Assembly (NCBI GenBank): GCA_011525915.1
Contig: WYBM01000102.1
Coordinates: 1-64,000, forward strand
Length of the DNA stretch: 64,000 nucleotides
Direction of reading: 5' to 3'
Origin: Ardenticatenaceae bacterium
Lineage (GTDB): Bacteria; Chloroflexota; Anaerolineae; Promineifilales; Promineifilaceae
The notes under the pieces were generated by a model. It ran no database searches and was not told where the DNA came from. It saw only the letters and a list, made by a program, of their open reading frames with translations. The position numbers and the translations under genes are program-made. Below, piece after piece: positions 44,330 to 52,991 of this stretch (position 1 is its first letter; each line of letters opens with the position of its first letter).

Positions 44330-44714
44330 CCTCAGACTTAGCCGACTCGTCCACCGCAAAAAAGAAAAACCAGGCAGCGGCGGCTTCCACAGGATGCTGC
44401 ATCTCATCCACCCGCCCCAGGTAAGTGTCTCGCCCCATTTTTACGTGCCGATAAATGCGCCCATCTTTTTCCACCCGGGCCACATAATCATCCGGGCCAA
44501 ACTTGTGCGCAAAAATCTTATGCCCATCATCAACACGTCCCCGGTATTCATCTGGGCCGCGCTGGTGGGCATGGACTTCCCCTTTTTGGTAATCTACCCG
44601 GCCAACGTAATCATCAGGTCCAAACCGATCGCTGTAAACACGGCCGTTGGCTGGGTCTACCTTGCCTACATACTCATCGGGGGCGTTATTACGATGTCTA
44701 TAAATTTTTGCCAT
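44316..44714 (-). CDS. Tandem beta-repeat protein, 4-fold beta-flower-like
   Basis: A 132-residue protein with five similar units of about 21 residues: APDEYVGKVDPANGRVYSD, FGPDDYVGRVDYQKGEVHAH, GPDEYRGRVDDGHKIFAH, FGPDDYVARVEKDGRIYRH and MGRDTYLGRVDE. Each has a D-x-Y-x-G-x-V-D pattern typical of short beta-hairpin repeats. The last 25 residues (EAAAAWFFFFAVDESAKSED) are a short hydrophobic-then-charged tail. There is no signal peptide. The family name is an analogy; the function is unknown. Confidence 0.65.
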   Translation of the reverse strand: MAKIYRHRNNAPDEYVGKVDPANGRVYSDRFGPDDYVGRVDYQKGEVHAHQRGPDEYRGRVDDGHKIFAHKFGPDDYVARVEKDGRIYRHVKMGRDTYLGRVDEMQHPVEAAAAWFFFFAVDESAKSEDAAK

Positions 44715-44868
44715 GTTAAACCTCTCTCCATGTATGGATGAACAAACTACAGATGGCTATTATAACGCAACTATAGGGGACTGCGGACCAAAGCGTCAAT
44801 GCCCGTCATCTGCAGGATATGCTACAATAAGTTTCACTTACTCATGACATCTCTGAGAAGGAGAAGAC

Positions 44869-47499
44869 ATGTCCCCAGTTCCGACACACTTTTGTATTCC
44901 TCGCCAACCTGCAGCCGATGAAAAAGCGGTCTTGGTGGCCGGGCAGGCGCGGTTTACCGTGTTAACTTCACGGCTGATCCGGTTGGAGTATGATCCACAC
45001 GGCCGTTTCCAGGACGCCGCTTCCCAGACCTTCTGGTTTCGTCACCAGCCTGTGCCGGCCTTTGAATCATCAGAAAAAGACGGCCGTTTACACATCCAGA
45101 CAGCACATCTACACCTCAGCTACCAGACCGGGCAGCCATTTACCCCGGACTCATTAACCATCACCCTGTTAGAAAATGAAATGACCTGGCATTACGGCGA
45201 TACAGACCCTAACAATTTACGCGGCACCTACCGCACCCTGGATACCATCAGCGGCAGCACCCCTCTGGAACCGGGGTTAATGTCCCGCTCTGGCTGGGCG
45301 GTTGTGGATGATTCCCACACCCTGGTCTTCCGCGAAGATGGCTGGCTGGAACCACGCCCGGGCCAGGCAATGGATATGTACTTCTTTGGTTACGGCCGTG
45401 ATTACCGCACCTGTCTGCAAGATTACAGCAAAGTGACCGGCGCCGTGCCGCTGCTGCCGCGCTGGGCATTGGGCAACTGGTGGAGCCGCTATTGGGCCTA
45501 TACTCAAAGCGAACTCACCCGGCTCATGGAGGAGTTTCGCACCCACAAGATCCCTCTGGCCGTCTGTATCGTAGACATGGATTGGCATCTGACCGACGTT
45601 GGCGAGGCCAGCGGCTGGACAGGGTACACCTGGAACCGCGATCTATTCCCGGAGCCAGATGCCTTTGTTGGCTGGCTGCACGAATTGGGTCTAAAGACGG
45701 CGCTAAATCTACATCCGGCGCTGGGTGTACGGCCGCATGAAGAACAATATGCCGCTATGGCCCGCCGCCTGGGTCTGGACCCGGCGGCCAACCAGCCCAT
45801 TGACTTTAACATTGCCGACCCCGCCTTTACCAATGCCTACTTTGAACTGCTGCACCACCCCATGGAAAAGATGGGGGTAGATTTCTGGTGGATGGATTGG
45901 CAGCAAGGCACCCTCAGTGAACTGCCGGGGCTGGACCCGCTCTGGTGGCTTAATCATCTGCATTTTTATGATCTGGGGCGTAATGGGTATAAACGACCAT
46001 TTGTCTTCTCGCGCTGGGGCGGCCTGGGCAATCACCGCTACCCTATTGGCTTTTCCGGCGATACCTGGGTCAATTGGGAATCATTAGCCTTCCAGCCATA
46101 CTTTACCGCTACTGCTGCCAACGTTGGCTACGGTTGGTGGAGTCACGACATTGGTGGACATTTTTTTGGCGTAGAGGAAAGTGAATTATATGCTCGCTGG
46201 GTACAGTTTGGTGTATTCAGCCCCATCTTGCGCCTGCACAGCACCAAAAACCCATTCCATGAACGACGGCCGTGGGCCTACGACGCCGAAACGTACCACG
46301 TCACCAAAGACGCCATGCAGCTGCGCCACACGCTCATCCCCTATCTCTATACGCAGTCATGGCACAACCATACAGAACACATTCCCCCCTTCCGCCCGCT
46401 GTATCACGATTACCCGGACGAAGAAGCCGCCTACCACTGCCCACAACAATATGCCTTTGGCAGCGAACTCATCGCCGCACCTTTTGTAGAACCGGCTGAC
46501 GCCGACACGCGCCTCAGCCGCCAGGTGGTATGGCTGCCGCCCGGTGACTGGTACCATTTTTTTAGCGGCGAATATGTGCCAGGCAGCAACTGGCACGCGC
46601 AGTATGGCTCACTGGCAGATATTCCTGTTTTTGCCCCGGCGGGGGCGATTGTGCCGCTTGGTCCTACCGTCGGTTGGGGAGGCGTAGGCAACCCGGTAGA
46701 GCTGACCCTTCGCGTTTTTGCCGGGGCCGACGGGCACTTTAGGCTCTATGAAGATGATGGTGAAACAACCGCCTACCAGTCAGGTGACTACAGCCTGACG
46801 GACATTCGCCAGACGTGGCGCGGCAAAGAGATGGAGATAACGGTCACGGCCGTGCCTGGTCACCAGACCCACATTCCTGACTTCCGTTCCTTTCGCCTGC
46901 ACATTTATGGCATCCGTTATCCACTCTATGTGGCCCTCATGGTGGATGATTCGCCTGTCTCCTGCCACCTGCGGCATAATGCGCATGCCGAAACTGTGCA
47001 TATCGGCGGCGTCAATCTGCCAAAGGCCAGCCAGCTTACGGTCACCATTGGCACAGATGAACCAACCCTATTGGCCCGCCGTGACCGGACCGGTGAAAAA
47101 GTCATGGCCATGCTGCACGCCTTTAAGCTGGAATCCCAGGCCAAAATGGGCATCTCCCAACGATGGCAAGAGGTCGTAGAAAACCCTCTGATCCTCAATG
47201 AGTTTGCGCCTGTGCTGGCGCCCTCTCAGGCGCGCGCTCTCATTGAGGTAACCCAGCAAGCCGGCCTGCATCATATCCGGAATACATTTACCCCTGACTT
47301 GCTGCTCTTGTGGAATAACCGCCATAACCCGGCCTTGCGCTACCAGTACAATCTGTATGATCCACACCATTTCTGGTTAGAGAAACGATTTCAGTCAGAA
47401 GCGGGCATCGTGCCAACGTTCCAGGCGCTGACACCCAAACTAAAGTGGCAGATGCGGCTGGATTATGCGGGGGTCACGGCCGTGACGCTGGCGTCATAA
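44869..47499 (+). CDS. GH31 alpha-glycosidase
   Basis: An 876-residue glycoside hydrolase that cuts alpha-linked sugars (alpha-glucosidase, alpha-xylosidase or similar). The nucleophile is D343 in FWWMDWQQG, and the acid/base is D398 in GFSGDTWVNWESL. An N-terminal beta-sandwich (about 20-180) precedes the barrel, and YGLWG-like and HSTKNPFHERRPW segments are typical of GH31. The last 130 residues (after about 745) form a helical extension unlike the usual end of the family. No signal peptide is present, so it is probably cytoplasmic. The exact substrate is not determined. Confidence 0.9.
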   Translation: MSPVPTHFCIPRQPAADEKAVLVAGQARFTVLTSRLIRLEYDPHGRFQDAASQTFWFRHQPVPAFESSEKDGRLHIQTAHLHLSYQTGQPFTPDSLTITLLENEMTWHYGDTDPNNLRGTYRTLDTISGSTPLEPGLMSRSGWAVVDDSHTLVFREDGWLEPRPGQAMDMYFFGYGRDYRTCLQDYSKVTGAVPLLPRWALGNWWSRYWAYTQSELTRLMEEFRTHKIPLAVCIVDMDWHLTDVGEASGWTGYTWNRDLFPEPDAFVGWLHELGLKTALNLHPALGVRPHEEQYAAMARRLGLDPAANQPIDFNIADPAFTNAYFELLHHPMEKMGVDFWWMDWQQGTLSELPGLDPLWWLNHLHFYDLGRNGYKRPFVFSRWGGLGNHRYPIGFSGDTWVNWESLAFQPYFTATAANVGYGWWSHDIGGHFFGVEESELYARWVQFGVFSPILRLHSTKNPFHERRPWAYDAETYHVTKDAMQLRHTLIPYLYTQSWHNHTEHIPPFRPLYHDYPDEEAAYHCPQQYAFGSELIAAPFVEPADADTRLSRQVVWLPPGDWYHFFSGEYVPGSNWHAQYGSLADIPVFAPAGAIVPLGPTVGWGGVGNPVELTLRVFAGADGHFRLYEDDGETTAYQSGDYSLTDIRQTWRGKEMEITVTAVPGHQTHIPDFRSFRLHIYGIRYPLYVALMVDDSPVSCHLRHNAHAETVHIGGVNLPKASQLTVTIGTDEPTLLARRDRTGEKVMAMLHAFKLESQAKMGISQRWQEVVENPLILNEFAPVLAPSQARALIEVTQQAGLHHIRNTFTPDLLLLWNNRHNPALRYQYNLYDPHHFWLEKRFQSEAGIVPTFQALTPKLKWQMRLDYAGVTAVTLAS

Positions 47500-47588
47500 A
47501 CAACTCCCTTATCACCAAAATCAAAACCTGGCCGTATCTTTTTGCCTGCCGATGCATTAAACGGGGTATAAGCAGGTAATGCAGCCAC

Positions 47589-48137
47589 ATGTGCAATGAC
47601 AAGCAGCTTGTAAAACGGGCCCAACAAGGCGACCAGCAGGCGTTAGCCGCTCTCTATGACGAGTACCAGCTGCGCATCTACCGGTACGTACTGTACCGTG
47701 TGGGTGACGCAGCCCTGGCTGAAGACCTGACCGCAGAGGTTTTTATAGCCATGGTCAAAGGGATTCGTACTTATGAGGAACGGGAACGGCCGTTTCTGGC
47801 CTGGCTTTATACCATCGCCGGGAACACCATCAAGATGCACCTCCGTCGCCCCCATCATAAATGGCTGCCATTACCGGAGACGTTGATAGATGACACCGCT
47901 GATCCTGTAGAGTTGGCACATACCCGTCTGGGGCATCATCACCTCATCGCCGCTATACCCCATCTGACAGAGGCGCAGCAGCAAGTCATCTTATTAAAAT
48001 TTGTTGAAGGCTTTAGCAACGCCGAGATAGGCGCGTTTTTAGGCATTACAGAAGGAGCGGTGAAGTCGCTGCAGCACCGGGCATTAGCCGCTTTACAACG
48101 TGTGTTGGTAAGGGAGATGCGTTATGAACCATCTTGA
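47589..48137 (+). CDS. ECF-type RNA polymerase sigma factor
   Basis: A 182-residue sigma factor with region 2 (YDEYQLRIYRYVLYRVGDAA, then AEDLTAEVFIAMVKGI) and region 4 (LTEAQQQVILLKFVEGFSNA, then EIGAFLGITEGAVKSLQHRA). It ends overlapping the next gene by 14 bp, which encodes a DUF5667-type membrane protein, a usual partner for ECF factors in Chloroflexota. It presumably directs transcription in response to an envelope signal. The start ATG at 47589 lacks a good ribosome binding site. Confidence 0.88.
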   Translation: MCNDKQLVKRAQQGDQQALAALYDEYQLRIYRYVLYRVGDAALAEDLTAEVFIAMVKGIRTYEERERPFLAWLYTIAGNTIKMHLRRPHHKWLPLPETLIDDTADPVELAHTRLGHHHLIAAIPHLTEAQQQVILLKFVEGFSNAEIGAFLGITEGAVKSLQHRALAALQRVLVREMRYEPS

Positions 48138-49662
48138 TTTAGACGCCATTTTAGACGAATGTGTAGGGCGAATACGTCAGGGTGCTACGCTGGAAGATTG
48201 TCTGGCTGATTATCCGACCAAACGTGGCGAACTCGCCACTTTGTTAACATTGTCAGCTCATCTACTAGCCCTACCTGAACTATCGGCCTCTAGCGAGGCT
48301 ACAGTTGCAGGTAAAGATAAAATGCTGGCCGCCGCCACGGCCGTGTTTGCCTCACCTGCGGCCCCACCCACACATCTCCCCTTTATTGCCTGGAAACAGC
48401 GACTTACCCGGTCACTGAACAAGGAGAGAATCACCATGCAACTCATCTGGCGAGCCACGGCCCTGGCTCTACTCGTATTTATCATTGGCAGTGGGTTTGC
48501 CATTGGCGCCTCGGCCCAAAGTTTACCCGGCGAAGCGCTCTACCCGGTCAAACGCGCCTGGGAAGGCACACAATTGACGCTTACGTTTGATCCGCAGGCC
48601 AGGCAGGACCTGGAAACACAGTTTCAAACCCAACGCTACCAGGAGATACAACGCCTTATCGCCGCTGGTCAACCGGCGCTGGTAGAATTTGAAGGCGTAT
48701 TAGAAACCATCTCCCCCGGTGAATGGCTTGTCAATGGCATAAAGCTGCAAATTAATGCCAACACGGCCGTGACCGGCAGCCCGGCAGTCGGGCGTTTACT
48801 ACAAATAAAGGCCCGGGTACTTAGCACCGGTAAATTATTGGCCATGGCCATCCACGTGAATGATGATGTGGTCACCGTAAGCTGGCCTGCTTACCCGCCT
48901 ACCCAGACACCCACCAACCAGCCACAAATAACACCTACCGTGCACCCCACCAAAACACCACGGGTTACACCTCCCGGCGAGCCTTCATCTACACCGCCCA
49001 ACGAACCGTCACCCACGCCACCGTGCAGCCCCAGCCACTGCACCACACCCACACCCCCTATCACCCCTACCTGCGTGCCGGGGGCTAACTGCGACCCCCA
49101 TACGCCCACCCCGCACAGCACGACAACGCCCCCGTGTGACCCGGTGCGCTGTGGCACCCATACACCCCTGCCGCCAACAGTTACGGCCACACCGCCCCAC
49201 GAACCGTCACCCACACCACCCTGCAGCCCCAGCCACTGCACCACGCCTACACCCCCTATCACCCCTACCTGCGTGCCGGGGGCCAACTGCGACCCCCACA
49301 CCCCTACCCCGCACAGCACGGTGACGCCCCCGTGTGACCCGGTGCGCTGCGGCACCCATACGCCCCTGCCGCCAACGGTGACGGCCACACCACCCCACGA
49401 ACCGTCACCCACACCACCCTGCAGCCCCAGCCACTGCGCCACGCCCACACCCCCTATCACCCCTACCTGCGTGCCGGGGGCTAACTGCGCCACCCATACC
49501 CCCACCCCGCACAGCACGGCGACGCCCCCGTGTGACCCGGTGCGTTGTGGCACCCATACACCCCTGCCGCCAACGGTGACGGCCACACCGCCCCACGAAC
49601 CGTCACCCACACCACCCAACTGCCAGCCGGGAGCGTGTCCCACTCCTACGCCACACGCGTAA
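48124..49662 (+). CDS. DUF5667-type membrane protein with Cys/Pro/Thr repeat tail
   Basis: A 512-residue protein. The cytoplasmic start (LDAILDECVGRIRQGATLED) is the usual anti-sigma-like N-terminus; a single membrane helix (about 109-130) follows, then a DUF5667 domain (SLPGEALYPVKRAWE). From residue 265 the protein is a low-complexity wall-like stalk of T, P, S, H and C, with three 66-residue copies, each having C-SPSH-C, C-VPGAN-C and C-DPVR-C pairs. The N-terminal part probably holds the sigma factor encoded upstream. Cys-rich stalks suggest disulfide-bonded extracellular polymer. Confidence 0.8.
   Translation: MNHLDLDAILDECVGRIRQGATLEDCLADYPTKRGELATLLTLSAHLLALPELSASSEATVAGKDKMLAAATAVFASPAAPPTHLPFIAWKQRLTRSLNKERITMQLIWRATALALLVFIIGSGFAIGASAQSLPGEALYPVKRAWEGTQLTLTFDPQARQDLETQFQTQRYQEIQRLIAAGQPALVEFEGVLETISPGEWLVNGIKLQINANTAVTGSPAVGRLLQIKARVLSTGKLLAMAIHVNDDVVTVSWPAYPPTQTPTNQPQITPTVHPTKTPRVTPPGEPSSTPPNEPSPTPPCSPSHCTTPTPPITPTCVPGANCDPHTPTPHSTTTPPCDPVRCGTHTPLPPTVTATPPHEPSPTPPCSPSHCTTPTPPITPTCVPGANCDPHTPTPHSTVTPPCDPVRCGTHTPLPPTVTATPPHEPSPTPPCSPSHCATPTPPITPTCVPGANCATHTPTPHSTATPPCDPVRCGTHTPLPPTVTATPPHEPSPTPPNCQPGACPTPTPHA
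49003..49640 (+). repeat. 198-bp tandem repeat inside the DUF5667 gene
   Basis: Three full units start at 49003, 49201 and 49399, and a partial one at 49597; the spacing is exactly 198 bp (66 codons). Copies differ by only a few bases, so they are recent or kept alike by recombination. They code for six Cys per unit. Confidence 0.9.
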
Positions 49663-49671
49663 CCCAGGTAC

Positions 49672-49714
49672 AAAAAAGGCCGTTTCCCGCACATTGGGAA
49701 ACGGCCGTTTTTTG
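49672..49714. terminator. Bidirectional terminator between convergent genes
   Basis: GGCCGTTTCCC (49678-49688) pairs with GGGAAACGGCC (49696-49706), with AAAAAA before and TTTTTT after, so it can end transcripts on both strands. It lies between the DUF5667 gene and the I9-like gene. Its core is nearly the same as in 62023-62059 in the opposite direction. Confidence 0.9.
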
Positions 49715-49774
49715 TTTCTGGTCACCTGCCATGCAGATCAAACCGGCTTGGAAGACAAGACATGTGGAAGTTGC

Positions 49775-50179
49775 TTATGGCAAAAAACACTCATCATCAA
49801 AACCAGAGATACCGCCAAGCTTGCCACAATACCAACTCAACCAGGCGCAATCCAGCGTACCCTGGCAGGTACAAACCCCCCAGTAACACTCAAATTCCAT
49901 ACTCACATCAGGATGTACCAAAACGGTATCCAACGCTGCTTCGGTCAGGGCAGCCACAAAGCCAACATCCGGTACATACTCAAACCCAGACAGCCCTTCT
50001 ACCTCAAGTGCAAGCTGCCTGGCAACCTGCTGAGGCGTTTGCCCCCGAGGGTTGGTACCGGTTTCCACAAAAACGCGATCAAAAACAATCAGGTATTCGC
50101 GCCCACTATCTGCTGAGGCAGAATAGCTAAAACCCACCAGTAACATGGCCAGACATAAGAGTGAATAAAGTTTACGCAT
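49775..50179 (-). CDS. Small secreted I9-like protein with Cys-rich tail
   Basis: A 134-residue exported protein. A signal peptide (LYSLLCLAMLLVGFSYSASA) precedes a region with EYLIVFDRVF...VARQLALEVEGLSG and GFVAALTEAALDTVLVHPDV, the alpha-beta pattern of I9 peptidase inhibitors and propeptides. The last 35 residues contain six Cys (CYWGVCTC to DDEC). No partner protease is adjacent; the nearest subtilisin is at 25.4-29.1 kb. It could be a free inhibitor or a disulfide-rich secreted peptide precursor. The terminator shared with the DUF5667 gene follows it. Confidence 0.6.
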   Translation of the reverse strand: MRKLYSLLCLAMLLVGFSYSASADSGREYLIVFDRVFVETGTNPRGQTPQQVARQLALEVEGLSGFEYVPDVGFVAALTEAALDTVLVHPDVSMEFECYWGVCTCQGTLDCAWLSWYCGKLGGISGFDDECFLP

Positions 50180-50274
50180 GTTGATCTCCTTAAAAGAATT
50201 TGTTTGTTAGGAGAAGCATAACAGAGCCGCCCTCAGCTTGAGTCTAAATTTAAGCCTGTTTAGTCTAATACCTG

Positions 50275-50299
50275 ACGGCCGTTGAACATCAACGGCCGT
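50275..50299. repeat. Perfect inverted repeat made of two ACGGCCGT words
   Basis: ACGGCCGTTGA (50275-50285), ACA, TCAACGGCCGT (50289-50299): an 11-bp perfect stem built on two copies of the ACGGCCGT palindrome. It lies in the gap 50180-50684, which otherwise holds a TCAGT repeat and no convincing gene. Confidence 0.7.
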
Positions 50300-50335
50300 T
50301 GACGTTCAGCCGTTTCGTTAGATTGCTGCCTCATG

Positions 50336-50421
50336 CTGGTACCAGTAACCAGAAGTCCGTCATCAGTTTTCAGTAGACTATTTCCAGAGATAGGCCCTAC
50401 TGATTACTGAAAACTGATGTT
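50336..50421. repeat. TCAGT-type intergenic repeat, copy 8
   Basis: CTGGTACCAGTAACCAGAAG at the left and GATTACTGAAAACTGATG at the right frame the core GACTATTTCCAGAGATAGGCC (50377-50397), close to copies 1 and 4. Confidence 0.8.
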
Positions 50422-50684
50422 AGGATCATGATGTGCTATGGCAGAATCAGCTTGTTGCTATACACTTCATGTTGACAACTCGCCTTATCAAAATCACAAC
50501 CTTGTTTTTATGGTGGCAGCTCGTTTTTAAGCGGGGTTTTATGCCGTTCCGTCGAATGAATGATAGAGAGAGAAGTTGTACCCTCTCCACATCTTGGCTG
50601 GTCAGGATAATGCCCCCATCATCCCACCCTTACCGTATCGGTTTATTTCGTAGAATTCATTGTAGACACAGGAAAAAGCAAAGT

Positions 50685-51005
50685 ATGAACAGACGCCAAT
50701 TTCTCACGATTACTACCATATCAGCCATGACAGGCGTTGTTGGTCTGGGCCGACCTTACCTGGTGACCGCCAAAGGGATAACCCCCATCACCCGCCGCAA
50801 ACTATACCAGGGCACCAAGGATGGCAAACTGTTTGAATCTTTAGATGGGGGCAAAACGTGGCAGTTGGTGGCTAACTTTGGCGCTCATTGTTCCGTTGAT
50901 AGTGTTGTCACACAACAAGATGGCATGGTGATGGCCAAGCTGGCTTGTACCGGATATACCTTTGAGTTACAGTCATCAGACGCCCGACTATGGCGTACCA
51001 GGTAA
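50685..51005 (+). CDS. Small Tat-exported protein with a BNR-like blade
   Basis: A 106-residue protein. The start MNRRQFLTITTISAMTG has a twin-arginine motif and hydrophobic stretch, so it is probably exported folded. The mature part has GTKDGKLFESLDGGKTWQLV, a single BNR/Asp-box-like unit, then ANFGAHCSVDSVV. The open frame begins at 50433, but that upstream part does not look coding. AGGAAA lies upstream of the ATG. Its function is unknown. Confidence 0.6.
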   Translation: MNRRQFLTITTISAMTGVVGLGRPYLVTAKGITPITRRKLYQGTKDGKLFESLDGGKTWQLVANFGAHCSVDSVVTQQDGMVMAKLACTGYTFELQSSDARLWRTR

Positions 51006-51028
51006 CAGGCAGATGCTATGCGGTTTAC

Positions 51029-51355
51029 CTAATTAAAAACAGCTTCGTAATAACGGCCGTTTTCATCCTCCCCCACAGGCACCAGGAACATCATTTCCAA
51101 CTTTCCTATGATTTCGTGTTCCAGGTTGTACGTGCCCTGCGGCAGCGGTGGTCGTGTTGGGCCGCGAAACGTCAACGTAAAACCTTCCTGTCGTAAGATG
51201 GCCCCTTCAGGCACGGCTCGCCGATAACCAGGGTGCACCGTATGGGGCACGACACTTATCAACTGCAAGGGTGCACTGCCCTGTCCATCTAAATCAAGGG
51301 TAAAAACTTGATCCACATAAGGTTCAAAGGTTTCTTTTGTGACTTTATCTAACAT
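51029..51355 (-). CDS. DUF6916 family protein
   Basis: A 108-residue protein with GFTLTFRGPTRPPLPQGTYN and HEIIGKLEMMFLVPVGED, a close match to DUF6916. The family often lies beside tail-collar-type genes, as it does here, on the opposite strand 600 bp from the first of three. No signal peptide or membrane segment. The function is not known. Confidence 0.78.
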   Translation of the reverse strand: MLDKVTKETFEPYVDQVFTLDLDGQGSAPLQLISVVPHTVHPGYRRAVPEGAILRQEGFTLTFRGPTRPPLPQGTYNLEHEIIGKLEMMFLVPVGEDENGRYYEAVFN

Positions 51356-51390
51356 AGTTCCTCTCCAGCCATTGTCAATCCGTCATTAAG

Positions 51391-51915
51391 ATGAGCGATT
51401 ATACCATTACCTTTCGCCCATACACTGCCGCCGACTTACCTTTTATCCAGACCGTCTACGCCACTTCGCGTGAAGCAGAAATGGCTATCGTCCCCTGGAC
51501 AGACGTAGAAAAAACGCACTTTCTGGAAATGCAGTGTCTGGCGCAGCTGCATCATTATGAAACCCACTATCAAAAGGCGGAACACCTCATCATCCTTAAA
51601 GAAGGTCAGCCGATTGGCCGCCTCTACATTCACCGGACCCCGGCGGATATCCGCCTTATGGACATCACCCTGCTGCCGGCTTATCGTCGCCAGGGTATTG
51701 GTGGCCAGATCATCGGTGATTTACTGCAAGAAAGTGACCAGACCAACTGCCCCGTGACACTGCACGTAGAAATTATCAACCCAGATGCCTTGCGCCTGTA
51801 CCAACGGCTGGGATTCACGGCCGTGACCCAACAAGGGCTCCACATTTTTATGGAACGTCTACCACAGTCTATTAATAAAGAAAACCCAAATATCGTCAGG
51901 ACGAGGCGGACATAA
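51391..51915 (+). CDS. GNAT family acetyltransferase
   Basis: A 174-residue GNAT enzyme. ITLLPAYRRQGIGGQIIGDL has the acetyl-CoA loop R-x-x-G-x-G, and HVEIINPDALRLYQRLGF is the usual C-terminal motif. It is the first plus-strand gene before the tail-collar trio, with 42 bp between, and may be co-transcribed with them. The acceptor is unknown. Confidence 0.87.
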   Translation: MSDYTITFRPYTAADLPFIQTVYATSREAEMAIVPWTDVEKTHFLEMQCLAQLHHYETHYQKAEHLIILKEGQPIGRLYIHRTPADIRLMDITLLPAYRRQGIGGQIIGDLLQESDQTNCPVTLHVEIINPDALRLYQRLGFTAVTQQGLHIFMERLPQSINKENPNIVRTRRT

Positions 51916-51957
51916 CATTCCCTTGCCTGGCCCTGACACAATTATGAAGGAGGTCGT

Positions 51958-52458
51958 ATGAGCGAACCATTTTTGTCCGAGATACGCATGATGAGCTTTT
52001 CCTTTGCCCCACGGGGGTGGGCGCTGTGCAATGGTCAGCTTTTGCCTATCAACCAGAATCAGGCTCTCTTCTCTTTGTTGGGCACAACCTATGGTGGGGA
52101 CGGCCGTACCAACTTTGCCCTCCCAGATTTACGTGGCTCTGTGCCCATTCACGTCGGCAACAGCCATACCCTGGGCCAACGCGGCGGCGAGCAGGCTCAC
52201 ACCCTCAGCCTGGCGGAACTGCCAACCCATGACCATGGGGTGAATGCCTCCACCAACAACGCCACGGCCGCCAACCCTACCGGCAATGTCTATGCCCGTT
52301 CGGCTGTTCAAGTGTACGGCCCGGCCACCAACCTGACGGCCATGAACGCGGGTGCAGCCGCGCCCACAGGCGGCTCTCAGGCCCACCAGAATATGCAACC
52401 TTTCTTGACCATTTCATTTTGTATTGCTTTGCAGGGCATTTTTCCCTCGCGCAATTAA
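51958..52458 (+). CDS. Tail-collar domain protein 1
   Basis: A 166-residue protein with the phage tail-collar pattern: SFAPRGWALCNGQLLPINQN, SLLGTTYGGDGRTNFALPD, then RGSVPIHVGN. A His-containing stretch (ELPTHDHG) and the end ISFCIALQGIFPSRN match microcystin-dependent-protein (MdpB) types. It is the first of three homologues in a row. GGAGG precedes the ATG. No phage structural genes are nearby. Confidence 0.88.
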   Translation: MSEPFLSEIRMMSFSFAPRGWALCNGQLLPINQNQALFSLLGTTYGGDGRTNFALPDLRGSVPIHVGNSHTLGQRGGEQAHTLSLAELPTHDHGVNASTNNATAANPTGNVYARSAVQVYGPATNLTAMNAGAAAPTGGSQAHQNMQPFLTISFCIALQGIFPSRN

Positions 52459-52475
52459 CAAAGGAGCATGACACC

Positions 52476-52976
52476 ATGGCCCAACCTTACGTTGGTGAAA
52501 TTCGACTGTTTGCCGGCAACTTTGCCCCGGCTGGCTGGGCGTTCTGCCAAGGGCAGCTCTTACCCATTTCGCAAAATGACACGCTTTTTTCACTCATTGG
52601 CACAACCTATGGCGGCGATGGGCAAACCACCTTTGCCCTGCCAGACCTGCGTGGCCGGCTTCCCATTCATCAAGGAAATAGTTTTACCATAGGCCAAACA
52701 GGTGGTGCGGAAGAAGTCACCGTAACCACATCACAAATACCCGCCCACGCCCATCCATTTCTGGCTTCAAGTGGAAATGCCTCTGACAACAACCCCAGCG
52801 GCAATGTATTGGCTACCCCCACCGTTGACATTTACATCCCCACGGGGCCATTTGCCACCATGGCGTCTCCGGCGATCTCCCCTGTTGGCGGCAGCCAACC
52901 GCACACCAACTTCCAGCCGTATCTGTGCCTTAATTTTATCATCTCCCTCTTTGGGATCTACCCTTCCCCCAACTGA
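52476..52976 (+). CDS. Tail-collar domain protein 2
   Basis: A 166-residue homologue of the gene before. GNFAPAGWAFCQGQLLPISQ and SLIGTTYGGDGQTTFALPD are typical; the His pair is now PAHAHPF and the end LNFIISLFGIYPSPN. The ORF opens at 52419, but the first 19 residues overlap gene 1; the ATG at 52476 has AAGGAG at a fitting distance. 17 bp lie between the two. Confidence 0.88.
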   Translation: MAQPYVGEIRLFAGNFAPAGWAFCQGQLLPISQNDTLFSLIGTTYGGDGQTTFALPDLRGRLPIHQGNSFTIGQTGGAEEVTVTTSQIPAHAHPFLASSGNASDNNPSGNVLATPTVDIYIPTGPFATMASPAISPVGGSQPHTNFQPYLCLNFIISLFGIYPSPN

Positions 52977-52991
52977 TAAAGGAGTCTTATT

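Noticed and set aside
48891..49694. A 267-codon open frame on the minus strand within the DUF5667 gene
   Set aside because: It is the mirror of the 198-bp repeat, is low-complexity Gly/Val, and has no start signal; the plus-strand gene explains it.
50433..50684. An N-terminal extension of the Tat-exported protein
   Set aside because: The region lies next to a repeat, has no domain, and the twin-arginine start at 50685 gives a sensible exported protein.
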